Assembly (NCBI GenBank): GCA_025359205.1
Contig: JANYHD010000029.1
Span: 1 to 64,000 of the forward strand
Source: Gammaproteobacteria bacterium
GTDB lineage: Bacteria; Pseudomonadota; Gammaproteobacteria; Steroidobacterales; Steroidobacteraceae
Length of the DNA stretch: 64,000 nucleotides
Direction: 5' to 3'
The notes below the pieces were generated by a model that saw only the letters and a list, made by a program, of their open reading frames with translations, ran no database searches and was not told the origin of the DNA. Below are positions 46,683-60,330 of the stretch, piece by piece; positions within the stretch are counted from its first letter, which is position 1, and the number at the start of each line of letters is the position of its first letter. The position numbers and the translations under genes were made by a program.

Positions 46683-47006
46683 ATGAGCATCTCACTGACA
46701 GCTTCCGCGGCCGATCGGGTCCGCAGCCACCTGGCCAGCCGGGGGCGCGGTCTCGGGTTGCGGCTTGGGATCAAGACCACCGGCTGCTCCGGGTTCAGCT
46801 ATGTCATCGACTATGCCGATGCGGCGGCCCCGAACGACCTCGTGTTCGAGGACCAGGGGGTCAAGGTGTTCGTCGATCCCGCGAGTTTCCCCATGCTCGA
46901 TGGCACGCAGGTCGATTTCGTCCGCAAGGGGCTGAACGAGGCCTTCCAGTTCGCCAACCCGAACGTCAAGGCTGAATGCGGCTGCGGCGAGAGCTTCACG
47001 GTCTAA
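46683..47006 (+). CDS. iscA: iron-sulfur cluster assembly protein IscA
   Basis: A 107-residue A-type carrier that delivers clusters or iron to target proteins. The three ligand cysteines are in TGCSGFSY and ECGCGESF, with the usual spacing to the C-terminus. It lies 30 bases after the iscS fusion. No iscR, iscU, hscB, hscA or iscX gene is present around it, so this is a reduced isc locus. A ribosome-binding AGGA lies about 11 bases upstream of the ATG. Confidence 0.93.
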   Translation: MSISLTASAADRVRSHLASRGRGLGLRLGIKTTGCSGFSYVIDYADAAAPNDLVFEDQGVKVFVDPASFPMLDGTQVDFVRKGLNEAFQFANPNVKAECGCGESFTV

Positions 47007-47116
47007 AAAACCTTTTCCTTCCGGGACTTCCGCCGGCTACGTGATTGCTGGACGAGGCCCTGAACGGCTAAACTTGCCGGCCCTTTTCACATGGCCTGTC
47101 CTCCAGGAGTAAGCTG

Positions 47117-47545
47117 ATGGCGCTCGAGCGCACCCTGTCGATTGTCAAACCCGACGGCGTAGCCCGCAACCTGATCGGCGACGTCTACCACCGCTTCGAG
47201 CTTGCCGGACTGCGCATCGTCGCGGCCCGCATGTTGCACCTGTCGACCGCGCAGGCCGAGGCCTTCTACGAAGTGCACCGCGAGCGCCCGTTCTACCAGG
47301 ACCTGGTGCGCTACATGAGCTCGGGTCCGGTGATCGCGCAGGTGCTCGAGGGCGACAACGCCATCGCGCGTAACCGCGACATCATGGGCGCCACTGATCC
47401 GAAGAAAGCTGCGCCTGGCACCATCCGCGCCGATCTCGCGCAGAGCATCGAGGCCAATGTCGTGCACGGTTCCGACGCGAGCGAGACCGCGGCGCGCGAG
47501 ATCAGCTTCTTCTTCAGCGGCACGGAAATCTGCCCCCGCCCTTAA
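47117..47545 (+). CDS. ndk: nucleoside diphosphate kinase
   Basis: A 142-residue enzyme balancing nucleoside triphosphates by a phosphohistidine intermediate, H117 in [12 protein letters not shown]. The N-terminus [15 protein letters not shown] and the [20 protein letters not shown] segment are diagnostic. AGGAG lies seven bases before the ATG. A possible promoter (TTGCTG at 47045, TAAACT at 47069, spacer 18) lies upstream. The gene is followed three bases later by rlmN. Confidence 0.97.
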   Translation: MALERTLSIVKPDGVARNLIGDVYHRFELAGLRIVAARMLHLSTAQAEAFYEVHRERPFYQDLVRYMSSGPVIAQVLEGDNAIARNRDIMGATDPKKAAPGTIRADLAQSIEANVVHGSDASETAAREISFFFSGTEICPRP

Positions 47546-47547
47546 AG

Positions 47548-48645
47548 GTGCTTGCCAGCTTGGACACGCGCGTCAATCTGCTCGGACTCCCGCCATCGGA
47601 ACTGGAATCCTGGGTGCAGGCGGTGGGCTCGCGCCCGTTCCGCGCGCGCCAGCTGCAGCATTGGCTGTACAAGCGCGGCGTGGCGGAATTCGATGCCATG
47701 ACGGACCTGGCGAAGGATTTCCGCGCCCAGCTCGCCGCGCAGGCGCAAGTCAGGTTGCCCGAGATCGTACTGGCGCGCCAGTCGGCCGACGGCACGCGCA
47801 AGTGGCTGCTGCGCGCGGATGCGTCGCAGGCCTTCGAGATGGTGTTTATTCCCGAGACTGACCGGGGCACGCTGTGCATTTCATCGCAGGTGGGCTGCGT
47901 GCTTGATTGCACCTTCTGCTCGACCGCGCGGCAGGGCTTCAACCGCAATCTCACCACCGCCGAGATCGTCGGCCAGGTGTGGCTCGCCAACCGCGAGCTC
48001 GGCTTCGAGCCCGGCGGCGAACGGCTTGTGACCAACGTTGTGTTCATGGGCATGGGCGAACCGCTCGCGAATTTCCGCAACGTGGTGCCCGCAACGCAGA
48101 TCCTGCTGCACGATTCCTGCTTCGACCTGTCGCGGCGGCGCGTGACGCTGTCGACCGCCGGGCTCGTGCCACAGATCTACAAGCTCGCGGAAGTGAGTAA
48201 TGTCGCGCTGGCCGTCTCGCTGCATGCCGCCGACGATGCGCTGCGTGACACGCTGGTGCCGATCAACCGGGTGCACCCGATCGCCGAGCTGCTCGAGGCC
48301 TGCTGGCATTACCTCGACGAGCAGAATGGACGCAGCGTAACCTTCGAATACGTGATGCTCGATGGCATCAATGATTCGCCGGCACAGGCGCGTGCGCTGG
48401 CGCAGCTGCTGGCAGACCGGCCAGCCAAGGTCAACATGATTCCATTCAACCCCTTCCCCGGCACCCAGTACCGGCGTTCCAGCGACGCGGCCATCTGGCA
48501 ATTCCGCGATGAATTGCTCAAGCGCGGCGTGATGGCGACAGTGCGCCGCACGCGCGGCGAGGACATCGACGCCGCCTGCGGGCAACTGGTCGGCCGCGTG
48601 CAGGACCGCACCACGGCCCGCATCGGCGCGCGGGTGCGGGCGTGA
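47548..48645 (+). CDS. rlmN: dual-specificity rRNA/tRNA methyltransferase RlmN
   Basis: A 365-residue radical-SAM enzyme that makes 2-methyladenosine at 23S rRNA A2503 and tRNA A37. The [4Fe-4S] motif is C117-x3-C121-x2-C124 (GCVLDCTFCS). Conserved FMGMGEPLAN, SLHAADDALRD and the C-terminal RRTRGEDIDAACGQL, with the methyl-carrying cysteine, are intact. A GTG start lies two bases after the ndk stop. The stop overlaps pilW. Confidence 0.96.
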   Translation: MLASLDTRVNLLGLPPSELESWVQAVGSRPFRARQLQHWLYKRGVAEFDAMTDLAKDFRAQLAAQAQVRLPEIVLARQSADGTRKWLLRADASQAFEMVFIPETDRGTLCISSQVGCVLDCTFCSTARQGFNRNLTTAEIVGQVWLANRELGFEPGGERLVTNVVFMGMGEPLANFRNVVPATQILLHDSCFDLSRRRVTLSTAGLVPQIYKLAEVSNVALAVSLHAADDALRDTLVPINRVHPIAELLEACWHYLDEQNGRSVTFEYVMLDGINDSPAQARALAQLLADRPAKVNMIPFNPFPGTQYRRSSDAAIWQFRDELLKRGVMATVRRTRGEDIDAACGQLVGRVQDRTTARIGARVRA

Positions 48646-49412
48646 ACGCCTTGCGCGCCGTGGTGCGCGCCGTGGCGCTGCTGTGCGCAAGCGCGTGGCT
48701 TTGCGGCTGCGCCAGCACCGAAGGTGGTGAGGGAAGCGCGGCCACTGCCGCCGCCGCCAACCTGCAGCTCGGTTCCGCCTATCTGCAGCAGGGCAACCTG
48801 CCGATCGCCAAGGACAAGCTCGAGCGCGCCGTCAAGCAGGCGCCGCGTGATCCGGCGGTGCACGGCCTGCTGGCGATGCTTTACCAGCGCCTGGGCGACG
48901 ACAAGCGCGCCGAGAGTGAATATCGCGCCGCGCTGTCGCTGGCGCCGCGTGATCCGGAGCAGCTCAACAACTATGCCGTGTTCCTGTGCGGCGTGGGCCG
49001 GGTGGATGAAGGCGTGAACCGCTTCCAGCAGGCGGCGCGCAACCGGCTGTACAGCACGCCCTGGGCGGCCGATACGAATGCGGGCGTGTGCCTGCGCGGT
49101 GCGAAGCGCGACGCCGAGGCGGAGCCGCTGTTCGTGCATGCATTGCAAGTTCGGGCCGACTATGCCGAGGCGGCGGTGCAACTCGCCGACTTGCGGCTCA
49201 ACCACGACCGTGCGGCCGAGGGCTATCGCGGCATCAGCGATTTTCTCAAGGCCAACCCGGCGAACCCTGAACTGCTGCTGCTCGGATGGCGCGCGGCGCG
49301 CGCGCAGCAGGACGGGGTCGCTGCGGCGCAGATGGCCTGGCGACTGCAGACCGATTTCCCCGACAGCGAGCAGGCGCATTCGGTCGCGGCGCTGATCGGC
49401 ACCAAGAAATAG
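48642..49412 (+). CDS. pilW: type IV pilus biogenesis lipoprotein PilW/PilF
   Basis: A 256-residue outer-membrane lipoprotein with six or so tetratricopeptide repeats. The signal peptide ends in lipobox LCGC with the acylated cysteine at residue 23. TPR sequence is clear in LQLGSAYLQQGNLPIAKDKLERAV and DPAVHGLLAMLYQRLGDDKRAESEYRAAL. PilF-type proteins pilot the PilQ secretin. The locus rlmN-pilW-rodZ is the standard gammaproteobacterial context. The GTG start overlaps the rlmN stop by four bases. Confidence 0.9.
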   Translation: MNALRAVVRAVALLCASAWLCGCASTEGGEGSAATAAAANLQLGSAYLQQGNLPIAKDKLERAVKQAPRDPAVHGLLAMLYQRLGDDKRAESEYRAALSLAPRDPEQLNNYAVFLCGVGRVDEGVNRFQQAARNRLYSTPWAADTNAGVCLRGAKRDAEAEPLFVHALQVRADYAEAAVQLADLRLNHDRAAEGYRGISDFLKANPANPELLLLGWRAARAQQDGVAAAQMAWRLQTDFPDSEQAHSVAALIGTKK

Positions 49413-49415
49413 TCG

Positions 49416-50224
49416 ATGGCCAACGCGGCAGCCAACGAGCCCGATACCGCCGGCGCCCGCCTGGCGGGCGCGAGACTGCGCGCCGGGCTCACGCTCGAAC
49501 AGGTCGCCGAAAAACTCCGGCTCGATCGCAGCACGGTGGTGGCGCTGGAGGCCGACGATCATCGCGCCATCGGCGCCGCGGTGTTCGTGCGCGGGTTCCT
49601 GCGCCGTTATGCCGCGCTGGTCGGTGAGCCGGCGGCTGAGATCGAAGCCTTGTATGCACGGCGTCCGGATGCGGAACTTCGACCTGACCTTTCGAAGACG
49701 GGCATGCATCGCATCGAAGCGGCCGCGCACGGCTCCAGGCTCGGCCTCGTGCCCGCTGTGATTGCAGCAGTGGTGCTGAGCATCGTCGGCGCCGTCTGGT
49801 GGGCCATGCGCACCAAGCCTCAGCCCTATACGGTGGTCAGCGAGGAGCACACGCAGACCTTACCCGCGGCGCCCGCCGCCGCAGTTCCGGCACCCGCCGC
49901 TGGTGCGGCGGCCTCGCCGGCGGCGACTGCGGTAGGCGCCGATGCGCAATCGGCGCTGCTACCGCGACGGCACCTGCAGCTGCAGTTCAACGGCGAATGC
50001 TGGGTCGAGCTCTACGACGCACGCGGCTACCGCCTGTTCTTCGGCTTCGGTCACGCCGGCACCACGCAGGATCTGGCGGGCATCCCGCCGTTTCGCTTCG
50101 TGCTCGGCAATGCCGCGGCAGTCGCCGTGAGTTTCGAGGGCGCGCCCGTCGGCATGCCTGAGACGCCCCCCGGCGCGCGCGTGCGCTTCCTGGTCAATGG
50201 CAATGGCGTCGTGGCGGGTGTGCA

Positions 50225-50228
<4 letters not shown>
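49416..50228 (+). CDS. rodZ: cytoskeletal protein RodZ
   Basis: A 270-residue bitopic membrane protein that links MreB to cell-wall synthesis. An N-terminal HTH domain (LRAGLTLEQVAEKLRLDRSTVVALE, about 20-48) contains FVRGFLRRYAALVG. One transmembrane helix lies at about 109-130, followed by an Ala/Pro-rich periplasmic linker and a C-terminal beta domain (WVELYDARGYRLFFG). It is shorter than E. coli RodZ (337). The gene ends within four bases of hisS, so the ispG gene normally found between them is absent. Confidence 0.9.
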
Positions 50229-51501
<1,273 letters not shown>

Positions 51502-51517
<16 letters not shown>

Positions 51518-52143
51518 ACGAGCAGGAGCAGTGGGAGTTCGTACGCACCTGGGTGCGCCAGAACGGCCCGTGGGTGGTGGCTGGCGTGGCGCTCGCGGCC
51601 GCGGGGCTGTGGGGCTGGAAGACCTGGCAGGCGCACAAGGAAACCGGGCTCTTGGCCGCCAACAGCCAATACGAACAGCTCGTCACGGCTTTCGGGAAGA
51701 ATGACCGAGCGACCGTCGTGACACTCGCCGACAAATTAGTCGCCGAACATCCGCGTACAGGCTACGCCGAGCAGGCGCAGCTGGCCGCGGTGCGCATGGA
51801 AGTGGAGAACGGCGAACTGCCGGCTGCCCTGGCGCGCCTGCAGCGGGTCGCTGCCGGGACCTCCGATGCGGAACTGGCGCTGGTCGTGCGGCTGCGCATC
51901 GCGCGCCTGCAGATCGAGCAACACCAGGCCGACGCCGCGCTGGCCACGCTGGCGGCGGGCGAGGCGGGCGCCTTCGCCGGCCGCTACGCCGAAGTGCGTG
52001 GTGACGCCTTGCTGTCCAAGGGCGATCGCGCCGGCGCGCTGAAGGCCTATCGTGAAGCGCAGGCGGCGCAGGCCGCGCAGGCTGCCGGCTCGTCCGGCGA
52101 CGACCTGCTGACGCTCAAGATCAACGAACTGACGCGCTCCTAG
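51502..52143 (+). CDS. yfgM: YfgM-like inner-membrane ancillary SecYEG/chaperone protein
   Basis: A 213-residue protein with an N-terminal helix (GPWVVAGVALAAAGLWGWKTW) and a periplasmic TPR-like domain. In E. coli YfgM associates with PpiD at the SecYEG exit. The GTG at 51502 is chosen because AGGAGG (51492-51497) lies four bases upstream; the ATG at 51514 would be 16 bases away. A short low-complexity AQAAQAA stretch sits near the C-terminus. It lies between hisS and bamB, as in E. coli. Confidence 0.9.
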
Positions 52144-52150
52144 GAATCCC

Positions 52151-53311
52151 ATGACCCGACGCATTGTGACCCTGGCGGCCGCGGCGCTCGCGCTGACGAC
52201 GCTCGTGGCTTGTTCGTCCTCGTCCACGAAGAAGAAAAATACGGACAAGCCAACGGCGCTGGTGAATATCACCGCCCGGTTCCAACCGGTGCGCGTGTGG
52301 AGCACGACGCTGGGCAAATCCGAACCCAAGCTGCGGCTGGGCCTCGCCCCGGAAATCGACGCCAACCGCGTGTACGGGGCAGGTCCACACGGCGAAGTGG
52401 TGGCGCTCGATCTCGCCACGGGGCGTCGCGTGTGGGAGAAGCAGCTCAAGTTGGCCCTGTCGGGCGGCCCCGGAGCCGGCAACGGCCTGGTGCTGGTTTG
52501 CAGCAGCGGCGGCACCGTAGTGGCCCTGAATGCCGCCGACGGTGCAGAGCGCTGGCGCACTGAACTGAATTCCGAGCTGCTCGCCGCGCCGGTGATCACC
52601 TCCGACCTGGCGGTCGTGCGCACGGTCGACGGCAAGCTCTACGGCCTGGAAGCAGCCGACGGCAAGCAGCGCTGGGTCACCGACCAGCAGGTGCCGCGCC
52701 TCACGCTGCGCGGCACCAGCCGGCCCGTGGTCTCCGGTGAGCTGGTTTATTCAGGTTTCGACAACGGCCGCCTGATGGCGGTCACGCTGGCCGGAGGCAC
52801 GACCGCCTGGGACATCGCCGTCGGTCAACCGCGTGGCAGCAGCGAGCTGCAGCGCCTCATCGACGTCGATTCACCGGCGTCCCTCGATGGCGACGACATC
52901 TTCGCCGTGGCCTTCCAGGGCCACGCTGTGCGCCTGGCCCGCGACAGCGGCCGCGAGATCTGGGCGCACGAGATTTCCAGCTACCGCGGGCTCGCGGCTG
53001 ATTCGCTCGGCGTCTACGTTTCGACGGCCGACGGCCACGTAGTGAGGCTCGATCGCGCCAGCGGCGCGGAACGCTGGCGGCAGAAGGCGCTGGAGCGCCG
53101 CTCGCTGACGGCGCCGGCGCTGCAGGGCAACAGCGTCGTGGTGGCCGATTACCAGGGCATTATCCACTGGCTCAGCATGGACGACGGTGCGTTCCTCGCG
53201 CGCGCCAAAGCCAGCGCGCGCATCACCAGCGCGCCGCAGGTCGCGGGTGACCTGGTGGTGGTGCAGACCGACAAGGGGGCGATCGAAGCGTGGCGAGCGC
53301 CCGCGAAGTGA
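52151..53311 (+). CDS. bamB: outer-membrane protein assembly lipoprotein BamB
   Basis: A 386-residue eight-bladed beta-propeller lipoprotein of the BAM complex. The lipobox is LVAC with the acylated cysteine at residue 21, followed by a Ser/Lys-rich linker. PQQ-like blade repeats recur (VYGAGPHGEVVALDLATGRRVWEK, GGTVVALNAADGAERWRTEL, DGKLYGLEAADGKQRWV). It lies seven bases after yfgM and nine before der, the classic order. Confidence 0.95.
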   Translation: MTRRIVTLAAAALALTTLVACSSSSTKKKNTDKPTALVNITARFQPVRVWSTTLGKSEPKLRLGLAPEIDANRVYGAGPHGEVVALDLATGRRVWEKQLKLALSGGPGAGNGLVLVCSSGGTVVALNAADGAERWRTELNSELLAAPVITSDLAVVRTVDGKLYGLEAADGKQRWVTDQQVPRLTLRGTSRPVVSGELVYSGFDNGRLMAVTLAGGTTAWDIAVGQPRGSSELQRLIDVDSPASLDGDDIFAVAFQGHAVRLARDSGREIWAHEISSYRGLAADSLGVYVSTADGHVVRLDRASGAERWRQKALERRSLTAPALQGNSVVVADYQGIIHWLSMDDGAFLARAKASARITSAPQVAGDLVVVQTDKGAIEAWRAPAK

Positions 53312-53320
53312 TCCCGCACC

Positions 53321-54700
53321 ATGCTTCCCGTGGTGGCAATTGTCGGCCGGCCGAATGTCGGCAAGTCGACGCTCTTTAATGCGCTGACGCGCACGCGCGA
53401 CGCCATCGTCGCCGACATTCCGGGAGTCACGCGCGACCGCCAGTACGGCTACGCGCGCATCGGCGCCATACCCTGCGTGCTCATCGATACCGGGGGACTG
53501 GTCGACAAGCCCAGCGGCATCGAAGCGCAGATGCGCACGCAGACCGAGAAGGCGGTTGCCGAGAGCGATCGCATCATTTTCCTGGCCGACGCCCGCGCTG
53601 GCCTCACCGCCCAGGATCGCTATGTTGCCGATGAGCTGCGGCGCTCGGGCAAAGCAGTCACGGTGGCGATCAACAAGGCCGAGGGCCTGGACGCGGACAT
53701 GGTGGCGGCGGATTTCCAGGTGCTCGGCATGGGCGCGCCGCACCCGATCGCGGCGGCGCACGGCCAGGGTTGCCGTGAGCTCATCGACGCCGTGCTCGAG
53801 GGCATGGCTGCGGGCACCGCGCCGCAGGATGACACCAGTGCGATTCGTGTCGCCATCATCGGCCGGCCAAACGTGGGCAAATCGACCCTGGTCAACCGCC
53901 TGCTCGGCGAAGAGCGCGTGATCGCCAGCGACCAGCCGGGCACCACCCGCGATTCGATCATGGTGCCGTTCCAGCGCGACGGGCGCGATTTCCTGCTAGT
54001 GGACACCGCCGGCGTGCGCCGCCGCTCAAAGGTGGAAGATGCCATCGAACGCGTCAGCGTGGCGCGCACGCTGCAGGCGATCGCCGAGGCACACGCCGTG
54101 GTCATGGTGCTCGACGCGCACGACAACATCGGCGAACAGGACGCGAGCGTGCTCGGCCAGGCGCTCGAGCGCGGCCGCGTACTGCTGATCGCGATCAACA
54201 AATGGGACGGGATTCCCACCGACCAGCGCGACGAGATCCGCCGCCAGCTCTCGCTCAAGCTCGACTTCGTGCCCTATGCACCGCACCATTTCATCTCGGC
54301 ACGCCATGGCACCGGCGTCGGCGAACTGGCGCGTGACCTGGTGCGCGGCTTCGACGCGGCGATGCGCGCCATGTCCACGCCGCAACTCACCAAGGTGCTG
54401 GAGAAAGCAATCGAGGCGCACCAGCCGCCGCTGGTGAAGGGACGGCGCATCAAGCTGCGCTACGCCCACCAGGGCGGGCGCAACCCGCCCCGCATCATCA
54501 TCCACGGCAACCAGACGGTGTCGGTGCCCGAGTCGTACCGCCGCTACCTGGCCAACGTCTACCGCGAGGCCTTCGATCTGTACGCCACGCCTGTGGCCGT
54601 CGATTTCCGCACCGACGCCAATCCCTATGACCGTCTCAGGGCCGGGAAGCGCCGCCCGCGGGCCGCAGGAACAATGCCGGGTCGACGAAAGCGCGGTTGA
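53321..54700 (+). CDS. der: ribosome-assembly GTPase Der (EngA)
   Basis: A 459-residue protein with two tandem GTPase domains and a KH-like C-terminal domain, required for 50S ribosome maturation. The first P-loop is GRPNVGKSTL (about 9-18) and the second repeats it exactly near residue 185. G3 motifs are DTGG and DTAG; G4 motifs are NKAE and NKWD. The C-terminal KH domain ends in a basic tail (GKRRPRAAGTMPGRRKRG). Its last 65 bases overlap the 3' end of the convergent M23 peptidase gene. Confidence 0.96.
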   Translation: MLPVVAIVGRPNVGKSTLFNALTRTRDAIVADIPGVTRDRQYGYARIGAIPCVLIDTGGLVDKPSGIEAQMRTQTEKAVAESDRIIFLADARAGLTAQDRYVADELRRSGKAVTVAINKAEGLDADMVAADFQVLGMGAPHPIAAAHGQGCRELIDAVLEGMAAGTAPQDDTSAIRVAIIGRPNVGKSTLVNRLLGEERVIASDQPGTTRDSIMVPFQRDGRDFLLVDTAGVRRRSKVEDAIERVSVARTLQAIAEAHAVVMVLDAHDNIGEQDASVLGQALERGRVLLIAINKWDGIPTDQRDEIRRQLSLKLDFVPYAPHHFISARHGTGVGELARDLVRGFDAAMRAMSTPQLTKVLEKAIEAHQPPLVKGRRIKLRYAHQGGRNPPRIIIHGNQTVSVPESYRRYLANVYREAFDLYATPVAVDFRTDANPYDRLRAGKRRPRAAGTMPGRRKRG

Positions 54701-55496
54701 GCGCCACGGCGAAGTGCAGGTGCGGACCGGTCACGCGGCCGGTGGCCCCGACCGCGCCGATGATCTCGCCAGCCGCCACGTGCTGGCCGGATTGCACCTC
54801 GATCTTCGAGAGATGGCAGTACATGGTGATGAGCCCTGCGCCATGGTCGATCAGCACCGTGTTGCCGTTGAAGAAGTAGGCGCCCGTGTCGGCGATCACG
54901 CCCGCCGCTGCCGCGTGCACCGGCGTGCCGGTGCTCGCGGCGATGTCCATGCCGCTGTGCGGATCGCGCGCGGCACCATTGAAAAAACGCCGCAGGCCAA
55001 AGGAGCTCGAGCGCGCCCCGTTGACCGGCGCTGCCAGGCGCAGCGTCGCAGGCGTCGTGTCCGAGAACGCGGCCACCGCGGCGTGGATCCGCTCGTGCTC
55101 CGCGGCGACGCGCGCCAGATCAGTGGCCGACAGATCCACCTGGGCCGGCGCCACGCGGAGCCGCTGCGTGCGGTAGTGCGCCGCGCGCACCACGAACGCG
55201 AGCGTCGCCGACGCCTGCCCCGGACGCTCGATGCGGATTTCGGCCGGGCCCGGTTGCTGCGACAGTGGCAGCCCGACGATCGCCAGCCATTCGCCTGCGC
55301 CGTGCTTGCCCGATGGCAGGAGCATGACCGGCGCATCGCCAAACCAGGCTTGCGGTGCAGCGGAACTTCCTGGCCTTGCCGTGACGTGCAGCACGACGAC
55401 GCCGCCGGGCACCGCACGGGTGCGTGGCAAGCTCGGAGCCGCCGCGGCGTCCGCTGCCAACGCCGCGAGCAGCAGGCACGTGAGCGCCCGGCTCAT
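54636..55496 (-). CDS. M23-family (LytM-like) peptidase
   Basis: A 286-residue secreted protein with a signal peptide (about 1-20). An N-terminal Ig-like/beta domain precedes a C-terminal M23 domain (about 155-275). Zinc ligands and catalytic residues are H180 and D184 (HSGMD), H228 (YCHLS) and H261 (PHLHF). All are present, so it is probably an active peptidoglycan endopeptidase. The gene overlaps der at the 3' end and shares four bases with xseA upstream, so it is likely co-transcribed with xseA. Confidence 0.92.
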   Translation of the reverse strand: MSRALTCLLLAALAADAAAAPSLPRTRAVPGGVVVLHVTARPGSSAAPQAWFGDAPVMLLPSGKHGAGEWLAIVGLPLSQQPGPAEIRIERPGQASATLAFVVRAAHYRTQRLRVAPAQVDLSATDLARVAAEHERIHAAVAAFSDTTPATLRLAAPVNGARSSSFGLRRFFNGAARDPHSGMDIAASTGTPVHAAAAGVIADTGAYFFNGNTVLIDHGAGLITMYCHLSKIEVQSGQHVAAGEIIGAVGATGRVTGPHLHFAVALNRAFVDPALFLRPAGGASRP

Positions 55497-56794
55497 GCGC
55501 GCTTGCCGGTCACGCGCGCGATGAGCACGCCGTCGGTCAGGCGCGCCTCGATGTCGGAGCCGATGCGCAGTTCGTCACTACTGCGTACTAGTGCGCCGTT
55601 GTCAGCTCGGGTGACGATGGCGAAGCCGCGCTCGAGCGTGGCCAGCGGGCTCACCGCGTGCAGTGCGCGCGCGGCCAGCTCGACGCGGGCGAACGCGGCG
55701 GTCGCCGTGCGGGTCCAGGCCGCATGCAGTCGCGTGCCGAGCGGCGTGAGCGGGGCCATGGCCGTGCGCAGCTGGGCCTCGAGCGAGCGGCGCAGGCGCA
55801 ATTCCAGTTCGTCGAGGCGCTGCGCGTGCTGCGACAGCCGCGCGCCCGGGTGCGCACGCTGCAGGCGCTCCCGGCGCGTACGCAGCTGCGCGGCGTCGTC
55901 CGTGAGCTTGCGCCGCATGGCGCCGGCAAAGCGCTGTGCCAGGAGCGCGAGCCGCTGCAGCCATTGGCGCCGGTCGGGCACCACGAGCTGCGCGGCCGCG
56001 GTCGGCGTCGGCGCGCGCACGTCGGCCGCGAAGTCAGCGATCGTGACGTCGGTCTCGTGGCCGATGCCCGCGACCACCGGCAGGGTGCAGCGGGCGATGG
56101 CGCGCGCGACGCGCTCGTCGTTGAATGCCCACAGGTCTTCGAGCGAGCCGCCGCCACGCGCCAGGATCAGCACCTGGCACTCAGCCCGCTCGCTGGCCAG
56201 GTCGAGGGCTGCGGCGATGGCGGGCGCGGCTGCCGCGCCCTGCACCGGCACTGGGTAGATGATCACCGCAGCGGCGGGGAAACGCTGCGCCAGCACGTGC
56301 AAAATGTCGCGGATCGCGGCCCCGCTGGGCGAAGTGATCACGCCCACGCGGGCCGGAGCGGCCGGCAAGGGGCGCTTGCGCTCAGCAGCGAACAGGCCTT
56401 CGGCGCTGAGGCGCGCGCGCAGTTCTTCGAAGGCCCGCTGCAGCGCGCCGGCCCCGGCGTCCTCGAGGTGTTCGACCAGCAGCTGGTAGTCGCCGCGCGG
56501 CTCGTACAGGCTGACGCGGCCGCGCGCCAGCACCAGTTGTCCGTCGCGCGGCGTGAAACGCGCCAGCAGGTTCCGTTGCCGGAACATGGCGCAGCGCAGT
56601 TGTGCGTCGCGGTCTTTGAGCGAGAAATACCAGTGTCCCGAAGCAGGCCGGGAGAAATTGGACACCTCGGCCTGCACCCAGACCGCGCCCAGGCCCGCCT
56701 CGAGCAGCAGCCGCGCCTCGCGGTTGAGGCGCGCCACGCTGTATATGTCGCGTCCGCCAGCTGCCGCTGGCTCCCGCGTGCCCGACTCGTGCAT
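55493..56794 (-). CDS. xseA: exodeoxyribonuclease VII large subunit
   Basis: A 433-residue subunit of exonuclease VII, which degrades single-stranded DNA. The N-terminal OB-fold (YSVARLNREARLLLEAGLGAVWVQAEVSNFSRPASGHWYF) and the catalytic-domain segments VGVITSPSGAAIRDIL, ILARGGGSLEDLWAFNDE and ARAIARCTLPVVAGIGHETDVTIADF are diagnostic. The coiled-coil C-terminal region is Arg/Ala/Leu-rich. No small subunit gene (xseB) is nearby. Divergent from guaB. Confidence 0.95.
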   Translation of the reverse strand: MHESGTREPAAAGGRDIYSVARLNREARLLLEAGLGAVWVQAEVSNFSRPASGHWYFSLKDRDAQLRCAMFRQRNLLARFTPRDGQLVLARGRVSLYEPRGDYQLLVEHLEDAGAGALQRAFEELRARLSAEGLFAAERKRPLPAAPARVGVITSPSGAAIRDILHVLAQRFPAAAVIIYPVPVQGAAAAPAIAAALDLASERAECQVLILARGGGSLEDLWAFNDERVARAIARCTLPVVAGIGHETDVTIADFAADVRAPTPTAAAQLVVPDRRQWLQRLALLAQRFAGAMRRKLTDDAAQLRTRRERLQRAHPGARLSQHAQRLDELELRLRRSLEAQLRTAMAPLTPLGTRLHAAWTRTATAAFARVELAARALHAVSPLATLERGFAIVTRADNGALVRSSDELRIGSDIEARLTDGVLIARVTGKRA

Positions 56795-56806
56795 GGCCTA
56801 TTCTAG

Positions 56807-59942
<3,136 letters not shown>

Positions 59943-60330
59943 GGGGCCGGCCACCGACGAACACCAGTTCGCCTTCCACCTCCGGTGCCAGATCCACCCG
60001 CGTGCCGATGATCGCCTCGTCCCCGAGCTTGATAGGCGTGTCCTTGCCGCGCTTCGACAGAACCACGCCCGATTTCGATTCGTCCAGCTCCTTCGCCATG
60101 AATTTCACCGGCTGAACGTAACTCTGTTCGCCGGTCGGCTTCAGTCCGTTGCGCTCGAACTGCGCGGTCACATACTCAACCGCTTTCCTGTGCCCGGGCG
60201 ATCCGGGATCACGTCCCCGTAGATCGTCCGAAGCGAGGAAGGAAACGCATCACCACCATCGTATCCCGTCAAAAGCGGTGGCGGCGCACAGCGACAGCGC
60301 GGCGCACAACATTACAGCGGCATATTTCAT
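59943..60330 (-). pseudogene. M28-family metallopeptidase, N-terminal fragment with in-frame stop
   Basis: The minus-strand frame begins at ATG 60330 with a signal peptide (MKYAAVMLCAALSLCAATA). It reads DGIRWW, then meets TGA at 60250-60252, then resumes in the same frame as CVSFLASDDLRGRDPGSPGH, with AVEYVTAQFERNGLKP following. The pattern is the N-terminus of bacterial secreted M28 peptidases (LASDDLxGRxxGSPG). It breaks off near 59955, after ELVFVG, where island sequence meets guaA. The catalytic domain is absent. Its ATG overlaps the stop of the upstream synthase-like gene (ATGA), so it was once in an operon with it. Confidence 0.75.
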
